From Marchantia polymorpha subsp. ruderalis (taxonomy: Eukaryota > Streptophyta > Marchantiopsida > Marchantiales > Marchantiaceae), in assembly GCA_037833965.1 (NCBI GenBank), contig AP031353.1:17486501-17550500 (forward strand): a DNA stretch of 64,000 bases. Reading direction: 5' to 3'. Below the pieces are notes generated by a model. It had not been told where the DNA came from, searched no databases, and saw nothing but the letters and a program-made list of their open reading frames with translations. A program made the position numbers and the translations under genes. Positions 1 to 13,417 of this stretch are shown here, one piece after another (position 1 is the first letter of the stretch; each line of letters starts with the position of its first letter).

Positions 1-3000
1 TATAATTGCGTTTGAATTCAGATTAAATCACAAAAATCTGAGTGAAAAAATTGATGATAATATATGCAGTAAAGTATTTCAATGAAGTCCAAAAAGAGTG
101 AATTGTTAGGATATACCTTTATATTAATGTATGTCACATTTTTTTTTCTCATAGCTATGTATTGTGATCATGATAGGAATTTTAACTCCAAAATTTCACT
201 TGAAATTGTCACTATTGAATAGTATCATGTCACTATTGGCAATAGTGACTTACTGTTCTTATTGAACAGATCTACACGTTAGAAACTAATGGTTTTGGAA
301 TTTTACGTCACTAATGAGAGTATGTCACTCATGAGAAGTGACACTATTGGCTTGTTTAACTCTGTAATCAAATTATTTAAGTTTTTATAAATTTTAAAGA
401 AGACTTACATGTTTTCTTCTAAAAATTAGAAAAAAAAGTCAGATTTAACATGTTTTTATTCGATTGAAACATCAACAAACACTCATACCAATTTCAATTT
501 ATTACAACATTTTTATGAAAAATTTTACATTAACAAAACATTTTTTATCATAAGAATCACACAAAAAACAATTACATATTTTTATAAATAGTTTTCAACC
601 AAGGATCACTCATGAGTTAAGTGAAAGAATGTTAGGGTTTAACCTGTGTAAGTTCGTCTATGCTTTTGAGTAACCTGCTGTAGGGTTAGGTTCTAACTTG
701 TAAGGGCGCAAGATGCAGCTCGTCCCCTCAAACATTGTCTAATGTTTTTGACATTAAACTTTCAAACTCACATAAATTAGCAGGAGCCGAATTACATACT
801 TCTCTCGTTGAATATGTCTATGATTTCTGATGAACAAATTTTTTATGATAAAGGTTAATTTCAAATTTTATGTTAATAAATTATTTATTCAATATCTAAT
901 TGAAATTTTAATGCTATTTTTAATCATAAGTTGATTGAGTTAAATTTATGTACAATCTAAATGTACAACATCTTCACTAAGACTTGAATAATTGATAATA
1001 TAATAAATTTTTTTAACGCACAAATTTTTTATATTTTTTTCATCCATCAAAAATATATAATTGTATTTCTGAACATATAAAAATAAATTTATCAATTGTA
1101 AAAAATTAAATTTAGATTGAAATTTTTATAAAATGAAACGAAACTCCTTTAATTTTTTTAAACGCACCAAAAAATTATAATATATTACATTTTAGCTATT
1201 TGACAAATTCATAGGATTACGTTTATAAAAGTTATAATTTTATAAGATTTTATTTGATGAAAAATAACAAAAAACATGATTTTTAATTATATTTATTTAT
1301 ACCACTATCAATATACATAATCAAGCAATTTGAGACATATAAGAAAAATCAAAAGAAATTCATTTATTTAATGATCACGTTGTTAACATATGTATATTTT
1401 GGAAAAAAAATTATTCCAAAAAATTATACAAATCATTCTCTAATAATATGTTTTTAAAAATGTTGTAATTTGATCAAAAGCAATCAAATAATTTAACATT
1501 TTTGCTCAAATTGTATTTAATCATATCTAGAATGAATTGTAATCAAAACAGCCTTAATTAAAATTTAAATTAAACTATATATTGATTCAATCTGTCATCT
1601 ATTATATTAATTTTCATATTTTTGAAATATGTGTTTGATGGATAAAAATTTCACTATATTAGTGGGAATCAACACTTTAGCGATCAATGAGTTCGTTAAT
1701 TTGATTGATTGTGTTATTAAAATTATCCATAAAAAATTTCGTTTATTAGATAATGATAAGACAAATATCACTAATAATATAACATTATGTAATTGATAAT
1801 AATTATGGGATTTTTTTTCTTGCAACTTTATAAAATATACGTAACAAAGAATTTATTTTTTCTAAATAGTCGTTATGTTTGAAGTTGAAGTAATTTCTGA
1901 TGTCATTAAATCTATTTTTGTTATAATTGTATTAGATTTATTTCAACATTATTTGAATGAGTATTAAAGCTCTTGAAATGAAAAAAATGATTGATTTTAG
2001 GTTTCAATAATTTAAATGGGCATTTATGTCATATGCTATATAAAGAATGATGAAAACATAAAATTCAATAATGATTTTCTCAAATTGAAAATACAGACGG
2101 TAAAATATAAGTAAACATTGATTCAAATAGTCGATTTTTGTATTGATTTAAAAAATTATAACATACTTCTTAGTTAAATATTAAGAAACATAATCTGAAC
2201 AAATGATATATAAAGATAATGAAAATTTACTAGATGATCACTTGAAACATCTAACGTTACATTTGGTTGTCACTAACTTACATGCTAAATTCATGAGAGA
2301 AACAATAGTTTTTGTCTTTAATGAATAAAAAAATTTATTTTATTTTTCCATATCTATATGGTCTATAGTCAAATCCTGAATGATTACATGTTCATTGATT
2401 AGAGCAATTTAACGTATGTCATGCAAGAAAATTTTCTATGTCAAACATTCAAGATGTAAAACAAATCAAAATTACATAATTTGGACCATAAAATTACAGA
2501 GAAATAATCTATTGTTGATTAAAAAGATAAATAAAATTTAAACGGAACAATATCACAGAGTCAAACTCAACTGAAAGAATCTTTTCTGGATTTTTGAAAT
2601 TTTATTATAAATTTATGCAATTTTTTGCTTGTCTTATCTAAAATTTAATACCATACGCTAGAAAAAGATAAAAACTAAAGATGAATAAAATTCAAACATG
2701 ATAAAATTTATTTACATGCATCTATTTCCAATTAATTGATTTTTTATCAATGCATCAATTTGATCAATGATGAAGAAATACAACAACAATTGAGATTTTT
2801 GAGTAAAAATGAATTAACAGTCCCATTTTTGTTTCAATTCGATTCTAGTGAATTAGATATTTTGAAAATTGATGAAAACTTATTAAAATTATTAATTATT
2901 AAATTTATTGATAAACATATTATTTGAAATCATTTTTGGTTGATAAAAAATTTGTGATAGAAATCAATTATAAACTATTGGCATTTTGAAATATTTTTCA

Positions 3001-4700
3001 AACTATATTTTTGATGAGCAAAATTTGACATCAACAATTTAACATGGAAACTATGCTTGTGAAGATGAAAAAGTAGCAAATATTTTATGCAAATGTTATG
3101 TGTAAATCACATGAAAAAGAAGAAACATTTATTTGATTGATGGAGCTAAATTACATGTGAAACAAAAGAAAAATGAGGAGATAATGACAACTTTTTGGGT
3201 AGTTAGACATAAAATTTGAAATTTTGATGTTTCATGATCAAAGTCTAAATTTTTTCAAAATAAAAAATTATAATTAATTCATTTTTAAAGATCATGATAT
3301 TATTATAATCAAATCTGCGAGAGATGAAAATAAAGTTCAAAAAATATACATTGATTTTATTTTTGATCCAAAATGTGAAAGTATGATGAGGTTTACGTCA
3401 AACATGTATAACTTGTTCTTTAAAAGATTGACAAATAAAATATGAATAGGTGCATTACAATCTTTCAAACTTTTATAATCCTACTATAGCTTTTTATTGT
3501 GATTTCTGCAAGTAAGTTGAATAAATTAGTCACATTAGATTCCAAAAAACATCATTTGCACAATTTGCTCAATTTTGTATGACTGTCATTCAATGAATTA
3601 TGTTTTTAGTTAAACATTTCTTATTCAAAAAAATCATTTATCCTGCGTACTAATTTTAAAATTTATGTTCAGTTTATTTAAAACAAACCAGCAATGATAA
3701 TAACATCTCAACCTAAAAAAATGATGAAATTAGAGAAAACCAATAAAATTGAACAAATATGTTATGTGCTTTCATGATGATGAAAAGGGTGTTATGGAAA
3801 GCATATTTTTCGAAATTTTTATAATTCGAATATTAAAATACATCAATGCAATTAAATGAACTTCTTAATTTTATTCAAACTATGTTAAATCTAGCAAAAA
3901 AAATCTTTTTTGAACTCGAATCTAAAATAAATAGTATTGATTTAATTATCATACATTAAAAAAAAGAAAATTTATATGATTTAAATACTAAGAAACTTAA
4001 GATTATAAAATATTATATTATATTATAATTATAATTATATATTTTCAATATATTGTTTGGAAAAAATGTTGAGGTATATTTGTATAATTATGATTAGCTA
4101 ATAGTAATATTGTATATATTTAATTAATAAAAAAATTTGCTGTTGATTGATATGAATCAATACAGATTTTGAGCTTTGCCTGTTTGACTACAAGATCTTG
4201 CTCCCAAATTGCAAAAAGTTCTAGCAAAAATCCACAATGCTCAATAAGCAATTATAGTTTTTGATGTTTTGTAACACATAAAAAATCTTTCCAAGCAAAA
4301 ACATAAGTATTATTGATGAAAAAAGATTTGTAGTTTTTTTTTCATGAAACATTTGATGATAATCAACAAGATGATGTTGCAAGATAAGTAAGATGTTTGA
4401 GCAAGTACACAATGATTGCTACATGCATGATAGAAGTTGGAAACATATGTTAATGAATTTTGCAAAGAGATTTGAAATATCTAACCTGCAGTACATGTAC
4501 GTATGTGTGAAAAAATTATATATCAAACATGATCTTAGATGTATGTTATAATAAAAGCAAAGATTCAAAATGAATTTTATAAGTTTATAAGTTTTTATAA
4601 ATTGTACTTTTCCCATTAATTTCTGTATAGTACTTTGTGTCATATGTCATCTTGCTTCATCAATCATCTTGAATTTTTGCTTTTGCAATATGATTAGTAC
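1..4700. other. AT-rich intergenic DNA without a recognisable gene
   Basis: This stretch is strongly A+T rich, with stop codons dense in all frames and only scattered open frames of 60-75 codons of low-complexity composition. The frame at 2736-2927 on the plus strand (63 codons, Leu/Ile/Asn-rich) has a slightly protein-like look but matches no family I know. The only clear structure is a cluster of inverted repeats at 211-342, listed separately. Decayed transposon DNA is the likeliest content, but no element could be delimited. Confidence 0.6.
211..342. repeat. Run of four short hairpins sharing a TCACTATTG motif
   Basis: Four inverted repeats follow one another: ACTATT/AATAGT (211-223, 1-nt loop), GTCACTATTG/CAATAGTGAC (229-249, 1-nt loop), CTGTTC/GAACAG (253-269, 5-nt loop) and GTCACT/AGTGAC (324-342, 7-nt loop). 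The decamer GTCACTATTG or its complement recurs near 208, 229, 240 and, slightly changed, near 341. Function is unknown. It could be the end of a decayed inverted-repeat transposon. Confidence 0.7.
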
Positions 4701-4739
4701 ATGACATGTGTGAGATCATCTGCAAGTTGTTTCTTGACC

Positions 4740-6840
4740 TCTACATACATAATTATCATTTTCAGGTTATTCCAGGTTAGTGTTGTGATTATCTTCACTT
4801 TCTAAAAATATACATACCATAGCTCAAAGGATTGCAAATTAATAGCATGGCAATGATGTTAATGGCTAGATTTGCAATAGGATTGGATTGTGATTGTAAA
4901 AGTCGCTGTCAAATCCAACCAGCTATAGTAGTAGCTAATCAAAGTTTAGGATTATAAAGTTTTCATGGCCACGTTGCAGTCAAAGTGGGATATATTTTGA
5001 ACGATGCAGCGGTTGCGGCTCATTTTGTGAAGTTGAGACTTTCCTAGTGACTCTTACATAGTTGGTGAACTTTAGTGTGTGAGTCTAGTTCCAAGCGCTT
5101 ATGTATTCTTTTGAGTAAAAGATTGGATTGGCTTGCTTTCATGTAACCTTTCAAATTTGATTGAATTTTGCTTTTAGAATTCACCTCTGATTACTTCACA
5201 GATTCAGTTGTCACATTATGTGACAAGAATCATTAAGAGTGTGATTCAATCAAACCTACTACGTGAAGTAACTAAGTTGTTGGTGTCAACTTACTCAAAT
5301 GATGTGTGCTACATGAACTCTTTTGTAGCACGCGTCAGTTGTGTGGGACAACTGTGTGATTGTGTGGAGCAATCATATTGAGGGTATTTTGTGTGGAGCA
5401 AGTTGTTCAAATTCTATGAAATTTAATACGATTTCAATGAAATATCATCAGCACAAGCGCAACTTGATTTTAAGTAGATTTGAACAAAGTTAGTAGTTGG
5501 TTCTTTGATGAAAATAGGCACAAGGTTTGATTACAGATTTGTGAAATACATTGATAAGTTTGTCAATTCATTTATACTTTCTTTCATTCCAAACTTTGCT
5601 CCCTGAAGGTTGATCATCATAATTGAGAGCTCCAGCTGTAGCTTGAATCTTTTATAGAAGTCGTCTTGACTAACTATAGCTCATTTGAGCGTGATGGGTA
5701 CACCGGAAGTGTATGGAGGTTTCAAATGCCATCAGCTATACGAAGGATGAACTTTGAAACTATTCAAGAAAAGCCGGAGAGTAGAATTTTGTGGCAATAG
5801 AACCTGTTGTAGAATTTATCTGCAGTTGGTGGTACCTGGAGGAGAATTATGAAGCTACTTGATGCCCTATGCGCTTATTTGGAAGTATTGACATTATAGA
5901 GTTTTACACGTCATGTAGGAATTTGAGTGTTGGTGCGATCAATAGAACTTGAAGAATCCAAAAGAATTTTAAGTGTTTATTGCGTGAAATTCATTGTTCA
6001 ACCATGTAGAGGGTGAACCAATGGATGATTGGAGATTTTTTTTCTCAATAACATGCATTCAAGATAGAGCAATGGAGGGCATTTTACTTATCATATTATA
6101 TGCGTTTCACACTAGGAGTGCACAAGGAAGCATAAAGGAAGTTTTCAAATGCCGAACTATACAAGACTCCTCAAGCTAGCCGTGAAGCTGTTGCAATGGG
6201 AGAGGTTAATTCAACATACTTGGTGCTACATAGTTTTAATCCAATTGTGAAATTCTTTTTGATTTTGGCTAAGAGCTAGCAGAAAGTCCGGGTCGACAAG
6301 ATGAAAAGCTTGCAAGACTTTCAGCAAAAGAGTGATGAGTCCTTTAGTGAAGCATACTATCGGATGAGAAGGTTGATTATGGCTAAAGGAGACGTGATTG
6401 AAGCACAATCCGTTCAATTTTGATATGCTATGGTTTCATCAAAATAAAAAAATAGAGTGAGAATTGCCATATTATTGAAGTTGGAGACTCCTACTCTTAA
6501 TGTTGTATTTGAGTTGGCTGAGGTAATGGAGCTCAATATGAACATAAGATCTACATTTGAAACAAAATCAAAAACATACATTCCTTTTCACTCTTTATTC
6601 AATAAATATTTTTGGATAATGCTTTGGAAAAATGTTTTCCGTTACCTAAGATCACTATTCTTTCAAACGGATGTTGTTTGGGAAAAAAAAGCATCTTTTT
6701 CTACCATAAATTCATATCGGCTCCGTCAAATCCCTCAACATTCAATGTTAAGTAACCTAGAAAAAAAAATAACTCTAAAAAAAAATGGGAAACTCTTGAG
6801 ACTTCAACCTACAAAAACGCAAAAGTGGAACTGAGCGGAA
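4740..6840 (+). mobile_element. LTR-retrotransposon fossil with gag-like remnant
   Basis: The plus strand between about 6180 and 6560 encodes gag-like protein remnants. The segment around MKSLQDFQQKSDESFSEAYY, followed by a RMRRLI-type stretch, has the charged, helical character of retrotransposon capsid regions. DNA upstream to about 4740 is less AT-rich than its surroundings and is plausibly the leader or a terminal repeat, but no matching pair of LTRs, protease, reverse transcriptase or integrase was found. The element is clearly broken and lacks pol. I cannot say whether it belongs to Copia or Gypsy. Edges are approximate, and its age looks old from the degree of decay. Confidence 0.5.
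5191..5375. repeat. Compact series of hairpins in the fossil element's leader
   Basis: Inverted repeats stand side by side: an outer TTACTTCAC (5191-5199) with GTGAAGTAA (5263-5271), enclosing GATTC-AG-TTGTCACAT / ATGTGACAA-GAATC (5201-5231, 1-nt loop, one 2-nt bulge). They are followed by TAAGTTG/CAACTTA (5273-5293), GTGTGCTAC/GTAGCACGC (5304-5333, one wobble pair), CAGTTGT/ACAACTG (5336-5354) and TGATTG/CAATCA (5357-5375). About 185 nt is therefore almost wholly foldable. It lies 0.8 kb before the gag-like remnant, so an RNA leader structure is one possibility; this is inference. Confidence 0.75.
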
Positions 6841-7403
6841 TGAGCCGCCCAATCTATACTATATACCTTTTCAAGAAATTTTTTGAAGTAAAACATAATA
6901 TATGTGTAGTAGAACTAGTACAACGTGTCATACGAGTTTGAAGTACATGTAATACAACTTGAAAGTACTTAGTACAATCAACTATAGTTACAATTTACAC
7001 ACATAGCACCCACACTATATATGGTTTTTCTTTGTAACTTATATTCACACAAAACACTAATCACATTGTAGTCTCTAACTTCAAATAAACTCCACAAAAT
7101 TTCACCAATACTAAACCTTTGCCGCCTATGGTCTAGCTCTTCTGGCACAAGCTTTCTACACTTCGGTCCCAGTCATCCTGCTTTTGGCCTCCCAACTTCC
7201 ACTGGGCTTTACTCACCAAAGTTTTGGCTGCTCGTTGTAACACTAGGGTTTAGAGAGAAGTTCATTTGAAGATAGAAACACAAACTTTGAAGATGAGAGA
7301 TGGTTCTTCTCTCCCTTATATAGCTTACACCAACAAGTACAAAGAGATAAAATCTTATTCATATCATCTACTCACTACTAGTGGATGGATGACGTGGCGG
7401 ATA
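6841..7403. other. Unassigned DNA between the LTR fossil and the LINE
   Basis: No gene was recognised. A TATATAG box-like string lies near 7318 and a telo-box-like CTAGGGTTTAG near 7248. A 60-codon open frame (7266-7448, plus) starts here but has no family resemblance. Confidence 0.4.
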
Positions 7404-7568
7404 GCCCTAACAAGCGCATGGATTGCCGACCGTGTTGCTCATAACTAACACGCTCAATCCTTACCTAACAAGCACACAGATCGCTAACGTAACATTGTCA
7501 ACTAACACATCTACTCTCTACCTACCTAGCGCGCGGATCGTTGACTTGACAGCTATGACTAGTGCATG
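7404..7568. repeat. Imperfect 59-bp tandem repeat, about 2.8 units
   Basis: Three diverged units begin near 7405, 7464 and 7522. Each contains CCTAACAAGCRCAYGGATYG-like sequence followed about 30 bp later by an ACTAACAC-like string. The period is about 59 bp. It lies just upstream of the LINE remnant and may be part of that element or of a promoter-like repeat. Confidence 0.6.
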
Positions 7569-7689
7569 TTAAAGTATCTATATCAACGTTTAGAGTAACC
7601 TCTACTTTTGTTTCTATTAACTAAAGATGATTACACTCGTGGAGCATCTGTGTGGGAACGATTGACATAAGCATGGCATTATGTGAGCA

Positions 7690-9230
7690 CGTTCATTGAT
7701 GTTGTTCCATTCATGAACGCCGAGGAAGTTTGCATCTTCCAATTTTGGTGAACAAGCACTTTACAGGCAACAACTTTGGATTTTTGGAACAACTGGTACG
7801 ACTACTTGACTCCCGAGGCCTGAACTACCTTTGCAACTTGTGGGTGGTTAGCTCCATCGTGATGCAGCCTTGGCCACAGCTTGCCACGACATTTGGTTTA
7901 AGAATCGAGTAACAAACTCTGATAGCTTTCCTCCTGATCCACGTTCTACGTGCCTGGATTGAACTACTCCATCGCACAGATCACGACACATTTTTGGGTG
8001 AATGATTGGAACCTTTTACTGCTTCCACGGAGATGGATTCTGTGTTGGTTTTTCAAACCAGAGATGAGTTCCAACCCTCATTGAACATCCATGCTCAGGA
8101 ATTGGTAGTCACTTCCTTTGTCCCACAATACTTCATCAGTGTCTGCTCGCAACGGATACTGCATCTCCCAAAGCCGACTATCTCGGCTCCTCCGTGACTG
8201 GACTGTTTCTTCGTCTGCGGATCAATACTGTCTCGGCTCGACATCAAAGGAGTGTGATCACACGCCAATACTACATGGTGCCACATACACAACTCGTGTT
8301 TGATCTTGAGCGATAGTAGTGGCGCTCAGGCGATACTCTTCACTCGTGTTCAGCCTGTAGCGACCGACTCCTTCTCCATCCTCGCGACAAACTCACTGTT
8401 TCTATTAGCGTGAAGTGGGTTGGGATACTTTGTGCTAACTTCACCTCGGACTGGAAGGAGGTGTGACATTCTGCTCGTCAAGGAAAAGATGCGGATTTTC
8501 TATGGAGCGTTTATCATTGTGCGGTGCCAATGAATGAGTGGCGCCACCGCATTGTTCCGACTCTCTCCGCAACATGTAAATGCTGCAAGGCTGACGTCCC
8601 TGAACTGATACTTCACTGTTTCTATCACTGCGAGCCAGCGCAGCAAGCATGACAATTTCTTACACTTATACTCAAGCGCTTGTCTAGGCCGCATCAACAA
8701 GCGATGACCTCGTCGATCCCGACCTGGGAGCAGTGCATTTTCGGCATGCCTCTCGTCCCTTTCCATCAAGACCTCTATTCCACGTGGTTGCTTATGCGCG
8801 ACACTCACATTTGGATCATTTGGATACAACTTAACCATCGCTTATTCCAAAACATTGCATGGTCAGTGGCGCTTCTTCACTAATCGTTGTGGGACTCGCT
8901 TCTAGATCTTGCGCGGACGTCGTGGGCCAAGGTGTTGTGATGAGAAGAACATCAAGCTCAAGGCTTTACTAATGCACGGCGCGCGTTCGATCGATTATGT
9001 GATCATCGAGGCCTCTTTTTCTCATGGCATGCGGAAACTCCTTAGTGGAATTACCAATGTACCACGCTTTCCACTGCTGCACTTTCGTAGCTAAGGTAGT
9101 TCTTTCAGGTTGTTGTCACAGATGTAGGTACTTATTTTGAATACCCAAAAATCTGTATTGCCAACCTCCTCCGGATGCTCTCCTTTTGCAATGGAATATA
9201 GCTCACCATTTGCTCCAAAAAAAAAATATA
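7690..9230 (+). mobile_element. 5'-truncated LINE (non-LTR retrotransposon) remnant
   Basis: The plus strand carries the C-terminal portion of a LINE ORF2 in several disrupted pieces. At 7730-7912 it encodes a segment ending in QLATTFGLR that resembles the region after the reverse transcriptase. At 8500-8640 it encodes a zf-RVT-type zinc-binding domain, with NEWRHRIVPTLSAT followed by CKCC (8575-8586) and LHCFYHC (8611-8631). A further block runs to about 9094. The polymerase and endonuclease domains are absent, which is the usual 5' truncation. An A-run (9219-9229) after a short non-coding tail is a credible 3' end. Frames shift between the pieces, so the copy is dead. No target-site duplication was secured. 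Confidence 0.75.
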
Positions 9231-10058
9231 ATAACTTCTCAGATGGAGAGAATACAGTAACCAAGAAGCGCTTCGGGCTAAATAGTGAAAGATCTGTTGT
9301 TTATACAATCCAACCCAGACTTGGTGTAGACGAATAATACACATTATACAATTTTTGAATACGTGGGCATAATTTGAATATCATGGATGGTCATAGGTAG
9401 TTGTTGATGGTTATGGTGTGGGTCCAAATTTGAAGTTAAATGTGGGGCTCTAGTGAACAGCCCCGTGTAAACTACTTGGTTCAATCCTTGTGTCTTGTGG
9501 ATTATTGACATCCATGTTTGTATATTACTTAGTACCTCCTGCAGGTTATAGTAACAATAGATGACAGCACAACAAAAGAGAGCACTGCTTCATTCATGAC
9601 ATGGATCTATGCTCATTCCGTAGATTGAGCATAGAAGTTACCTAGATGACTTCTCTTTACACTAGATCTTCAAGCTGGACTCATGATGATGAATGATGTT
9701 TCCTGTAATAGACGGTGTAAGGATGGGGTTTGCGATCGCACTAATGCAAATATCCTGTATGTTTAAGTAATACAACAAACTTTAGCTAGACACCACAGCA
9801 GTTTTCACCCGTATGTCAAGATAGGGCGTTTCATAATATTTAGCTTCAGTTACAGTTCAGACCCCATGAGAATGACTTCCATAGATATTTTATCTATTTA
9901 GGGATAGCCCGACGAAGTACCAACAACAGCAACAACTCAGACATTGCAAGCGCCTTAAATACACTTCAGGCCAGCGCAGTCTAGTGTGTATCACCTAGGT
10001 ATAAATCCTCACTACGAAAGTAAAGGCGACATGTAAGGAGGGAGAAAACACAAATATT
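9231..10058. other. Intergenic DNA, nothing recognised
   Basis: An open frame at 9137-9337 (plus, 66 codons) spans the LINE tail and continues here but shows no family features. The rest has no open frame of note and no repeat. Confidence 0.4.
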
Positions 10059-11557
10059 TTAGCAAATATTTAACTCCAAAAAATATACAGTAATCGGCAG
10101 GCCCTCGGCGTTGTTTGCCATTTTCGGAAAAAATATATAGAAAGAACGAACCACACAAAACATGATCCCACGGTTACGGTCGGGACACAGCTCCACTGGG
10201 TTGGATATGCCTCGGCTGTAACAAGTGGCCTTGTTACGGAAAACTTTTCTGAGGCCCAACTGGACTTTATCCACAAGAGTCGACGACAACACTCATATAT
10301 CCTTAAAAACCTGATGAAAAGCGCAGCGCTTGTCGGACACCCCAGTTTATTACCAGGGAACGAAGGGCCCGGGCAGCTAGGGTGAAAGATTCGTGCATCT
10401 TACAGGAAAGCTGACGCAGATACCTTCGCCATCCAAAATGTCTGGATGGAAAGCCTGAACGCCGTCGAAGTTGAGAGAAACGAATGTTTCTTTGGATAAA
10501 GCTGTGGTGCATTGTGACCATATATAGAGCAACTGTTCTGCCAGTACGATAAATTTGGAACAGCTACAGAATCCAATCGATTACTGAATGGTGATTGATC
10601 ACTACAGAGCTTGCCTGGTCAGGAGAGGGTGGACAGAAGTTTTGTGGATGGCTGACCGCGAGGAAAGGGACACAAATTCTCTGACTGCCCGCCAGGTGAA
10701 AGGAAAACCACCAGAAATGACTAGGACCTCCAGAAGAGGGCCGTTACGTGAACAGACGTGACACATCGATCTTATCTTGTGCTTACTTGACTCCTCGTAG
10801 GATCCGGATGCCGATTTCGTGTCAAAGCATATTTCCTTTATGTTTCTCATACTCTCACGTTTCATGATGCTACGCCCTAAACTGACTTAATTGACCCCAG
10901 GCCAAACTTGTCGTAGTCTGCGCTATACGAGACTCGCGTGTCATCGGCCGTTGTCGGAGATCGCAGTCGTTGAACTTGTAGGTTGCATCACCGACGATCA
11001 CGACGCGGCGCACTGCAATGTGGTGTATATTCTCTTCAAACGGCGCGGCGCGACGCCTCATGGTGGCTGCGACTCTCTGAGGTATTGCCACTCCACTTGC
11101 TACACAGGATCTTCATCTGGAGCGTTGGAGAAAAATCAGCCATTGCAGCCTTTTTCGAACCCGAACCGGATCTTATTGGTACAGGGCAGCAGTCAGCACC
11201 CCAAAGTCCACTACTATTTCTGCGGGAATTTCTCAATTTGGATAAAGGGAATTACTGCCACAGTCCAAGTTTGTAACTTGTTTGATAGTGAGCGTTTTTA
11301 GGTGTTTGACAGCCGACAGACGAATTACATCCGACGGAGAAAGTGACTTGCCCCAAGTCAATCTCTCAATCATTCTACCTGTCCTATGGTCTTCATGCGA
11401 GAGAGGGAGTATCTATTGTCTCTGTTTAGGATCCAAAAGCCTTACCTTGAATGTTGTTAAGATTTGCTCTAGATTTGTTTTGGAAAGATGGGCGAGTCAT
11501 GCAGGAATGAGGACAGGAGTTGCACATAAGGTCAAGGATGAAGCCAGGGCGGTATGA
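10059..11557. other. GC-richer block with many unrecognised open frames
   Basis: Base composition rises well above the flanks, and open frames of 66-136 codons crowd both strands: minus at 10059-10292, 10303-10521, 10602-10865 and 10870-11091; plus at 10891-11301 and 11282-11557. None shows a domain, signal peptide or family motif that I recognise. Opposing frames overlap, so at most some can be real. The composition resembles the gene islands elsewhere in the window, so an unidentified gene, a promoter/5' UTR region or a pseudogene are all open. No function is proposed. Confidence 0.3.
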
Positions 11558-13417
11558 TGTGGCTAGGGTTAAATAGCATCACAATGTCAAATGTGTATCA
11601 CTAGAACTAATAAACAAAGTAATCAATAGGCAGAATACATACCACTTAAAGCATCCAAATAGTTATGATGGGGTTAGGACATATTACGATCACAATTAGA
11701 GTTAAGTATATTCTTAAATCTAAAATAGTTTTGCCACTCGTAGCATATGTGACAGCAAGGTATGCAACATTAATATGACACCCTCAAGTAGAATAGCCGA
11801 TAATCCAAATTTTCAATTTATGTCATTAAAAGTATTACATTTTTATTCGCATCACCGATATGTGTATTATGTCTTCTAAACTGATTAAAGAAGGAGCATG
11901 CGAACCTCTTTGCATCCAAGATAAAATATTATACGCACATGTGAAGAGAAAAAATGATGGTAGATCATAAGATATCAAATTCATTCTATAGAATAAGCTA
12001 AAATAGTCCAAGTCAAAGAGTGTTGAGAGGCACAATCAAGCCTAATTACATATATATGTATTCAGGAATATATTTCGTATTTAAAATAATTACCAAATCC
12101 ATAAATAGAGCATGACAAATTTTGATCCATGATAATAGACATTATTCTTCTACTCCAATCTATAGAATATCTACAAAATATACGAGATGTGATTTCAGGT
12201 TATGAATTCAAACTTTCATTTTAAAATATATGCAATGATGATCAATGTAGTAAAATCGATCTTCCTCCCCAACTAGATGTCAAGCATGATATCTGAAGAT
12301 TGAAATAAAATAAGAATCAACATTGGATCAATCAAAACTATTGGGTAAGGTTATATACAAAGTCACATGTGACTTTCATAGTATCAATCTACTTCTAGAT
12401 GGATAATGTCTTTGGCAAGATTTATGTTTATAGATAAGAAGAGACAAATTTTTTGATAACTACAACACTTCAAATGTGTCAACCATTTCTTAATATCACA
12501 CATTCTTGCAAAAGCTAGAGATGAAAAGTATAAAGTAAACAACAATATATCATATACTTTGACACACAATGATTGTAAAGTCAAGACAGAAAAAGCTCTA
12601 ATCACTGGATTGCACATTGTGATATGTGTACATAGAATGTGTTTATCATCATCTAAGAAAGAGATTAGAAAACTTTGCATACCAAACACAAGATTTCTAA
12701 AATGAGTAAGTAAGTAAATAATAACTTCCATAGAATCTTGGAAAATCTTTCATAGATGCATTTCAAAAAAATTACAGCATTATGTGAAAAATAAAGCTGA
12801 TATGGTAGACAAAGATTCCCAAAAAGCTATAGGAAAAGACGATATTATCCAAAGATCCATCATATTCAATAAATTTTCAACATATGGATATGTGTTAACT
12901 ATTATTTGAAATTACTTGATGTACAATTGCAAGAAAAACCGTTTCAAATAAACAACTCTCAGCAATATGGGCTCTCAACAATATATATCTCTTTTAAATA
13001 ATGCAAAAATTACTATTGAAGAATCGATCATGTTTTATGAAGATAAATAATGTGGACATATGTATTTTTTTAAAGTATTTCAAATTTACATAGCAACGAA
13101 TTTATCTAACTATGTAGAATAAGATCTACCCTCAAAAGAAACATGTATAATATCACCATGTATGTTTCCGTTGTAAGAAGCCGAACCTCACTTGGGTAAT
13201 AGAGTGTGTGTTACAACTTTCAAAAATCTCGTGAAAAAACTGGATCAATTATTTGTTAAAAATCAGCTCTAAAAGAGATAAGTGATGACAAATCTTTTTA
13301 GTAAGCGGGGGGTTCCATAAGGAGAAAAGAATATCAATCAACATATAGTATCTACTCCAGTTGATGCTTCACTTGCTTTAGGGAAAAAATCAATAATAAT
13401 GAAATTAGTTCAAGGAG
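11558..13417. other. AT-rich DNA without a recognisable gene
   Basis: Composition drops back to AT-rich. The longest open frame (12384-12731, minus, 115 codons) is Leu/Ile/Cys/Lys-rich, with the low-complexity look of translated AT-rich DNA. No family features or delimited repeats were seen. Confidence 0.5.

Noticed and set aside
631-645. GTTAGGGTTTAACC as telomeric repeat
   Set aside because: A single unit with no tandem array.
5191-5375. Serial hairpins as a CRISPR array
   Set aside because: The stems differ in sequence, there are no equal-length spacers, and the genome is a plant nucleus.
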